Below are positions 7,947 to 10,878 of a stretch of DNA of 10,878 nt, in pieces. A model generated the notes under the pieces. The model worked only from the letters and a program-made list of their open reading frames with translations, was not told the DNA's origin and ran no database searches. The translations under genes and the position numbers were made by a program. Position 1 is the stretch's first letter. Every line of letters starts with the position of its first letter. The stretch comes from Gemmatimonadota bacterium (lineage in GTDB: Bacteria > Gemmatimonadota > Gemmatimonadetes > Longimicrobiales > Gaopeijiaceae): NCBI GenBank assembly GCA_030550695.1, contig JAUQOX010000089.1, forward strand, positions 1-10,878. Direction: 5' to 3'.

Positions 7947-8692
7947 AGTTTGTGGTCTTCCCCGGAAAACTGGCGCCGGATGGGCCCCGGCCCGGCTTCC
8001 TCCAGAAGCTCCAGGGCGGAGCGCAGGATGCGGGTCTGCAGTTCCGCATCCCCGGCTCGTCCTAAAGGGTAGCCCAGGGGGAAGGGCACGTCCAGCCATC
8101 GGGGAGGGCGCACCTGCTCCATGATGGGAGCAAAGGTGGAGAGGCAGACGGACCGGATCCCCCTCTCTTCCAGGACTCCAGCGATCAGTCCCACGGACTG
8201 ATGGCAGGTGGGTCAGACGGGGGTGAGGAGGGCCACATGGACCTCTTCCTTCAAGAGGAGGTCGGCGGCCTCGGGGGCCGTCTGCCGGAGCAGGCGCAAG
8301 GGGGCGGTGATGGACCCTTGGAAGGACAGATGGACCGGAGACACCTCCCCCACCTCTCCCCGTTCCGCCATTTCCCGGAGCCTATCCAACGGAAAAGCCA
8401 CGTTGGGGTCGGCTGCCACCCCTGCCCGGTCCCACGAACCCGAGGGATGGGTGCAGACGAGTTCCCTCGGGCTGGTCGAGGCGGGGATCACCCGGTAGGA
8501 AAAATCGCCTCCTTTGACCTTCTGGAAGGGGGGCTGGGTGGGGAGGTGAAGTCCGGCCGTGGTGATGAGGGCCACCCGGGACCCGGACAGGGGGGGGCCG
8601 CTCTCCACCCAGGGAAGGGGCTCCACCCTGCGGAAGCGGTAGGTGTGATACCAGAGGCGGTCCCGGAGGGAAAGATCCGACAAGTCGGCCAT
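7943..8692 (-). CDS. GrdB-like (glycine/betaine/sarcosine/D-proline reductase B family) selenoprotein with in-frame UGA
   Basis: Read through TGA at 8215-8213 the gene gives 249 aa with Sec160 in the motif LLTPV-U-PTCHQSVGLIAG, a UxxC pair (Sec160/Cys163). Conserved-looking segments lie on both sides: MADLSDLSLRDRLWYHTYRF, ALITTAGLHLPTQPPF, GGDFSYRVIP, DPNVAFPLDRLRE and HLSFQGSITAP before; VGLIAGVLEERGI, SVCLSTF and RPPRWLDVPFPLGYPLG after. This order matches the GrdB/PrdB-related family as I know it, in which the same site is Sec or Cys. The family's known members cleave C-N bonds reductively, but short homologues like this have no settled substrate, so only redox chemistry is inferred. ATG 8692 fits the family N-terminus; in-frame TTG 8764 adds 24 unconvincing residues and has no Shine-Dalgarno. 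A hairpin after the UGA supports recoding. The stop overlaps the next gene's ATG. If the genome lacks SelA/B/C/D this would be a pseudogene. Confidence 0.86.
8178..8208 (-). promoter_or_regulatory. Bacterial SECIS-like hairpin after the UGA codon
   Basis: In the minus-strand mRNA an 8-bp perfect stem (8202-8195 with 8191-8184) closes a GUG triloop at 8194-8192. Below it, after single mismatches C-C and U-U, two further 2-bp stems extend the hairpin to 8208/8178. The first loop G is nucleotide 19 after the UGA. Distance, small loop and a G at the loop start agree with the published description of bacterial SECIS elements, which bind SelB and direct selenocysteine insertion. The hairpin is inside coding sequence and overlaps the conserved PTCHQSVGLIAG codons, as in other bacterial selenoprotein genes. 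Confidence 0.8.
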
Positions 8693-8764
8693 GGAATTCC
8701 GTAGGTTGGGATGGAAGGCGAAGGCTCCGGCCTCAAGGTGGGAAACCGACCTCCGAACGGGCAA

Positions 8765-8786
8765 GGGTTGGGGGGTAGGGGAAGGG
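8765..8786 (+). other. Canonical G-quadruplex motif in the divergent intergenic region
   Basis: Four G-runs (8765-8767, 8770-8775, 8778-8781, 8784-8786) are separated by 2-nt spacers TT, TA and AA. It lies between the divergent selenoprotein (-) and pseudopilin-like (+) genes, about 75 nt upstream of the selenoprotein ATG and on that gene's template strand. The pattern is seen directly; folding and function are inference. In a GC-rich genome some such motifs occur by chance, though the short regular spacers are striking. Confidence 0.4.
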
Positions 8787-8870
8787 CACCTTCGGGGTGA
8801 GGGCGCCTGGGGGCTCCGGTCGGCCAGGGGCCCCCGCCCTGCAGGGGGCGCCTGAAGGGAGATCCCGGCG

Positions 8871-8900
8871 TTGTGAAGGGGCGCTTGGGGGTCCTACATT
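8871..8900 (+). promoter_or_regulatory. Possible promoter for the pseudopilin-like gene
   Basis: TTGTGA at 8871-8876 and TACATT at 8895-8900 each match four of six consensus bases and are 18 nt apart. Transcription from about 8907 would give a leader of about 55 nt to the TTG at 8962. Just upstream there is a GC hairpin (8830-8835 with 8844-8849) containing the palindrome CCCTGCAGGG at 8837-8846, which could be an operator or mere base composition. I found no convincing promoter for the selenoprotein gene on the other strand of this 269-nt gap. Confidence 0.42.
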
Positions 8901-8961
8901 TGCCCTAGGGAACCGCCTCGGTTCGCTCCCCTTTCCTTGCGCCGCCCAGGAGTCCGCGTCC

Positions 8962-9354
8962 TTGTTCAAGATCTTCTTCTTCCTGGCCATCGCCTTGGGG
9001 GCGGCCCTGTCCTTTCCCAAGACCCGGGAGCCCCTTCTCGAATTCGTGGCCCCGGCCCTGGATCCCATCCTCTCGTGGCAGACCCGGCGGGAGATGAAGG
9101 AGGTGGCCCGGGAACTCCAGAACCTGGACCGCCAGGGTCAGAGACTCCCCGCCGAGGGAGCCGAGTTCGACGGATGGCTGGCCCGGAACTTCCAGGGGGG
9201 AAGCCGTTTGGACGGGTGGGGAAATGCCTATGCCCTTCTCCTCCTTCCGGACTCGGCCGCTGTCGTGTCCGGGGGGCCCGATGGACGGATCGGGACCCCC
9301 GACGATCTGGTGGAGACCGTACCCCTGCAGCGGCAGCGGTCCCGTCGGCGCTGA
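8962..9354 (+). CDS. Small membrane-anchored GspG-like pseudopilin-domain protein
   Basis: With the TTG at 8962 this is a 130-aa protein. An N-terminal hydrophobic segment (about residues 2-18, FKIFFFLAIALGAALSF) should anchor it in the membrane. The rest is helical up to about residue 65, then carries FDGWLARNF, LDGWGNAYALLLL and SGGPDGRIGTPDDLV. That last part resembles the C-terminus of GspG, the major type II secretion pseudopilin, where the D/G-rich loop binds calcium. The usual prepilin cleavage motif (G followed by F-T-L-x-E) is missing, so it is not an ordinary processed pseudopilin. AGGAG at 8948-8952 lies 9 nt before the TTG; the frame is open upstream to a GTG at 8797 but those residues look non-coding. 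The DedA gene follows 33 nt downstream. The function is unknown and the family link rests on the C-terminal motif. Confidence 0.68.
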   Translation: MFKIFFFLAIALGAALSFPKTREPLLEFVAPALDPILSWQTRREMKEVARELQNLDRQGQRLPAEGAEFDGWLARNFQGGSRLDGWGNAYALLLLPDSAAVVSGGPDGRIGTPDDLVETVPLQRQRSRRR

Positions 9355-9387
9355 CCCCTTCCTCCCCCCTCTCCACCCCCTGTGGCC

Positions 9388-10038
9388 ATGGCCCTCTGGG
9401 AGGATTTCTGGCAAGCGGTACTCCCCAGGTGGGGGCCGGGCGTGCTCGTGTTCGTCACCTGGGCGGAGACGAGCTTCCTTACCGGCCTCCTCGTTCCTGC
9501 CGGGGTGGCCACGGCCTTTGCCGCATTCCTGTCCAATTGGGGCCATTTTTCTCTGGAAGTTGTGGTGGTGGCAGCGTTCGTGGGCGGGGTGGCGGGGGAC
9601 TGCACGGGGTTTTGGGTGGGACGCCGGTTCGGCAGGAGGATCCCGGCTGGGATCGGCCCCCTCTACCGCCTGGCCCGGCGCTGGGAACCGGTCACCGCCG
9701 GACTCATGCGCCGCCACCCCCTGGTGGCCGTCTCCGGCGGGCGCCTGGTCTCGTTCGTCCGGACCCTCATGCCCTGGATGGCGGGCATGAGCGCTCTGGG
9801 CTTCCGCAGGTTTGTGGCCTTCGACCTGGTGGGAGTGGGAGGCTATGTGGCCATCTACGCCACGGTGGGGGAGGTCGCCGGACGGAACTGGGAGGTGGTG
9901 GTATCGTGGCTGGGTCGGGGAGGGATGCTGGCCTTCTTGACCCTGCTCTTCCTCTTCCTGGGCCTGGCCTGGCGGCGGAAACGGGCGACGCCGGCCAAGG
10001 CGGCTCCCGACGCTGGAGAAGGCCCTTGCTCAGGGTAG
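9388..10038 (+). CDS. DedA / VTT-domain family membrane protein
   Basis: With the ATG at 9388 this is a 216-aa integral membrane protein of the DedA family, whose members act in membrane homeostasis, some as lipid scramblases or undecaprenyl-phosphate flippases. Hydrophobic segments cover about 17-45, 53-72, 112-136, 143-163 and 178-196. Family motifs are present in variant form: ETSFLTGLLVPAGV at 27-40, GGVAGDCTGFWVGRRFG at 66-82, and GGRLVSFVRTLMPWMAGMSALGFRRF at 117-142, the last with the conserved F-x-R-x-x-x-P and AGM features. The C-terminal tail is basic, then Ala/Gly/Pro-rich. An in-frame GTG at 9382 is an alternative start; the 33 nt before it are almost all pyrimidine, so neither has a Shine-Dalgarno. 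The end overlaps the next gene by 13 nt. The lipid substrate cannot be read from sequence. Confidence 0.88.
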   Translation: MALWEDFWQAVLPRWGPGVLVFVTWAETSFLTGLLVPAGVATAFAAFLSNWGHFSLEVVVVAAFVGGVAGDCTGFWVGRRFGRRIPAGIGPLYRLARRWEPVTAGLMRRHPLVAVSGGRLVSFVRTLMPWMAGMSALGFRRFVAFDLVGVGGYVAIYATVGEVAGRNWEVVVSWLGRGGMLAFLTLLFLFLGLAWRRKRATPAKAAPDAGEGPCSG

Positions 10039-10878
10039 CCCTCACCGGGAACGCCGGCGCGGGGAAGTCCACGGTGGCCCGCCTCTGGCGGGAACGGGGG
10101 GTGCCCGTTCTGGAGGCCGACGAGCTGGCCCGGGAGGCGGTAGCCCCGGGGACGGACGGCCTCAGGGCGGTGGTAGAGACCTTCGGGACCGGCTTTCTCC
10201 AGTCCGACGGCACCCTCGACCGAGGTGCTCTCCGGCGGTTGGTGTTCGGCGAAGCGGAGAAGAGAAAGGCCTTGGAGGCGATCCTGCACCCACGCATCCG
10301 CGCCCTCCGGGACCGGCGCATGGCGGAACTCGAGGCCGCCCGCCACCCCCTGGTCGTGGCCGAGATCCCCCTCCTCTTCGAGCTGGGGATGGAGGGGGAG
10401 TTCGATGTGGTGATTCTGGTGGATGCGCCGGAGGAGGTCCGGCTCCGACGTCTGGTGGAAGACCGGGGCTTGGATCCGGAAGAAGCGCGGCGGATCCTGG
10501 CGGCGCAGGACGCCCCCGACGAAAAGAGGCGCAAGGCAACCTTCGTCCTCGAGAACAGCGGTACCCTGGAGGAACTGAAGGCGAAGGCTTTGCAGGTCCT
10601 GGAACTCGTGAGGAGCCGGGCGGGGGTGGGGGGTGCCGGGCCCGCCGCCGACGCCGGGGAGGTGGGACTCTCCTCCGGCCCGCGTGCCGCCCTGCGGATG
10701 GACCTCCACGTGCACACCCGGGCATCGTGGGACTCCCTGTCGGATCCCGAAACCTTGCTCCACCGGGCCCGGGAGCGGGGGATAGGCCGGCTGGCCGTGA
10801 CCGACCACAACGTCCTGGGCCTGGCCCTGGAACTCTACGGCCGCTACCCCGAAGTGGTGATCCCGGGGGAAGAGGTCC
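10026..10878 (+). CDS. coaE: Dephospho-CoA kinase fused to a PHP phosphoesterase domain (3' partial)
   Basis: One frame runs without a stop from TTG 10026 to the window's end (284 residues seen). Residues 1 to about 200 are dephospho-CoA kinase, the last step of CoA synthesis: P-loop GNAGAGKST at 8-16, EADELARE at 30-37, DGTLDRGALRRLVF at 61-74, HPRI at 88-91, EIPLLFELG at 113-121 and Gln161. The usual aspartate before PLLFE is Glu113. A Gly/Ala linker (200-224) leads to a PHP domain from Met225: DLHVHTRASWDSLSDPE at 226-242 with His228/His230, AVTDHN at 257-262, and IPGEEV at 279-284. These are the metal-binding motifs of PHP phosphoesterases; its substrate is unknown. GGAG at 10015-10018, 7 nt before the TTG, and the 13-nt overlap with dedA support the start. 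An internal ATG at 10698 could also give a separate PHP protein. The kinase call is firm; the fusion rests on the open frame. Confidence 0.88.
   Translation, partial: MLRVALTGNAGAGKSTVARLWRERGVPVLEADELAREAVAPGTDGLRAVVETFGTGFLQSDGTLDRGALRRLVFGEAEKRKALEAILHPRIRALRDRRMAELEAARHPLVVAEIPLLFELGMEGEFDVVILVDAPEEVRLRRLVEDRGLDPEEARRILAAQDAPDEKRRKATFVLENSGTLEELKAKALQVLELVRSRAGVGGAGPAADAGEVGLSSGPRAALRMDLHVHTRASWDSLSDPETLLHRARERGIGRLAVTDHNVLGLALELYGRYPEVVIPGEEV

Noticed and set aside
7947..8099. N-terminal extension of the 67-aa protein to 8099
   Set aside because: It would overlap the selenoprotein C-terminus by about 150 nt and the added residues (Pro/Arg/Gly-rich) look non-coding; the ATGA overlap gives a better start.
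7943..8194. Separate 83-aa gene starting at GTG 8194
   Set aside because: It is the C-terminal part of the selenoprotein; its GTG falls in the middle of the conserved QSVGLIAG segment and in the hairpin loop, with no ribosome binding site.
2289..8692. A D-proline reductase pathway linking the GrdB/PrdB-like selenoprotein with proline dehydrogenase
   Set aside because: PRODH is in a different transcription unit with its own promoter, PrdA and the other reductase parts are missing, and the short GrdB-like family has no proven proline substrate.
8213..8764. A complete 183-aa gene, or a nonsense pseudogene, ending at the TGA
   Set aside because: Family-like sequence continues in the same frame past the TGA, the codon is at the redox site, and a SECIS-like hairpin follows. 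A pseudogene remains possible only if Sec machinery is absent.
8797..8961. Upstream GTG start for the pseudopilin-like protein
   Set aside because: The extra 55 residues are Gly/Pro/Arg-rich and overlap the likely promoter; TTG 8962 has AGGAG 9 nt upstream and begins right at the membrane segment.

Overview
The window is a GC-rich, densely coded bacterial chromosome segment with short intergenic gaps and many TTG/GTG starts. The gene content fits an uncultured-type, Gemmatimonadota-like or similar high-GC bacterium: a DUF2723 glycosyltransferase-type protein, a fused 2-oxoacid dehydrogenase E1, a short monofunctional proline dehydrogenase and a DUF255 thioredoxin-like protein. The phylum is an inference; nothing in the window fixes it. 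I see no rRNA, tRNA, CRISPR array, insertion sequence or phage gene.

Layout. Positions 1-2173 (+): the 3' part of a DUF2723 membrane protein gene, then an E1-like adenylyltransferase with a C-terminal rhodanese domain (MoeB/MoeZ type). Positions 2289-8692 (-): five convergently oriented genes. In transcription order they are a GrdB-like selenoprotein whose in-frame UGA is followed by a bacterial-SECIS-like hairpin, a 67-aa protein joined to it by an ATGA overlap, a 706-aa DUF255 thioredoxin-domain protein, a promoter with a perfect TATAAT, a fused E1 alpha/beta 2-oxoacid dehydrogenase, and proline dehydrogenase. Positions 8962-10878 (+): a small membrane-anchored GspG-like pseudopilin protein, a DedA-family membrane protein, and dephospho-CoA kinase in one open frame with a PHP phosphoesterase domain that runs off the window.

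The most notable item is the selenoprotein. Conventional gene calling would split it into a 159-aa fragment and an 83-aa fragment. Read through TGA at 8215-8213, it gives a continuous 249-aa GrdB-family protein with a U-P-T-C redox motif, and a 31-nt hairpin begins 4 nt after the UGA. The small coupled protein may be its partner, and the next gene codes for a CxxC thioredoxin-fold protein, so this part of the minus strand looks like a thiol/selenol redox cluster. The CoaE-PHP fusion is a second unusual architecture. The E1-PRODH pair suggests an amino-acid or oxoacid catabolic operon.
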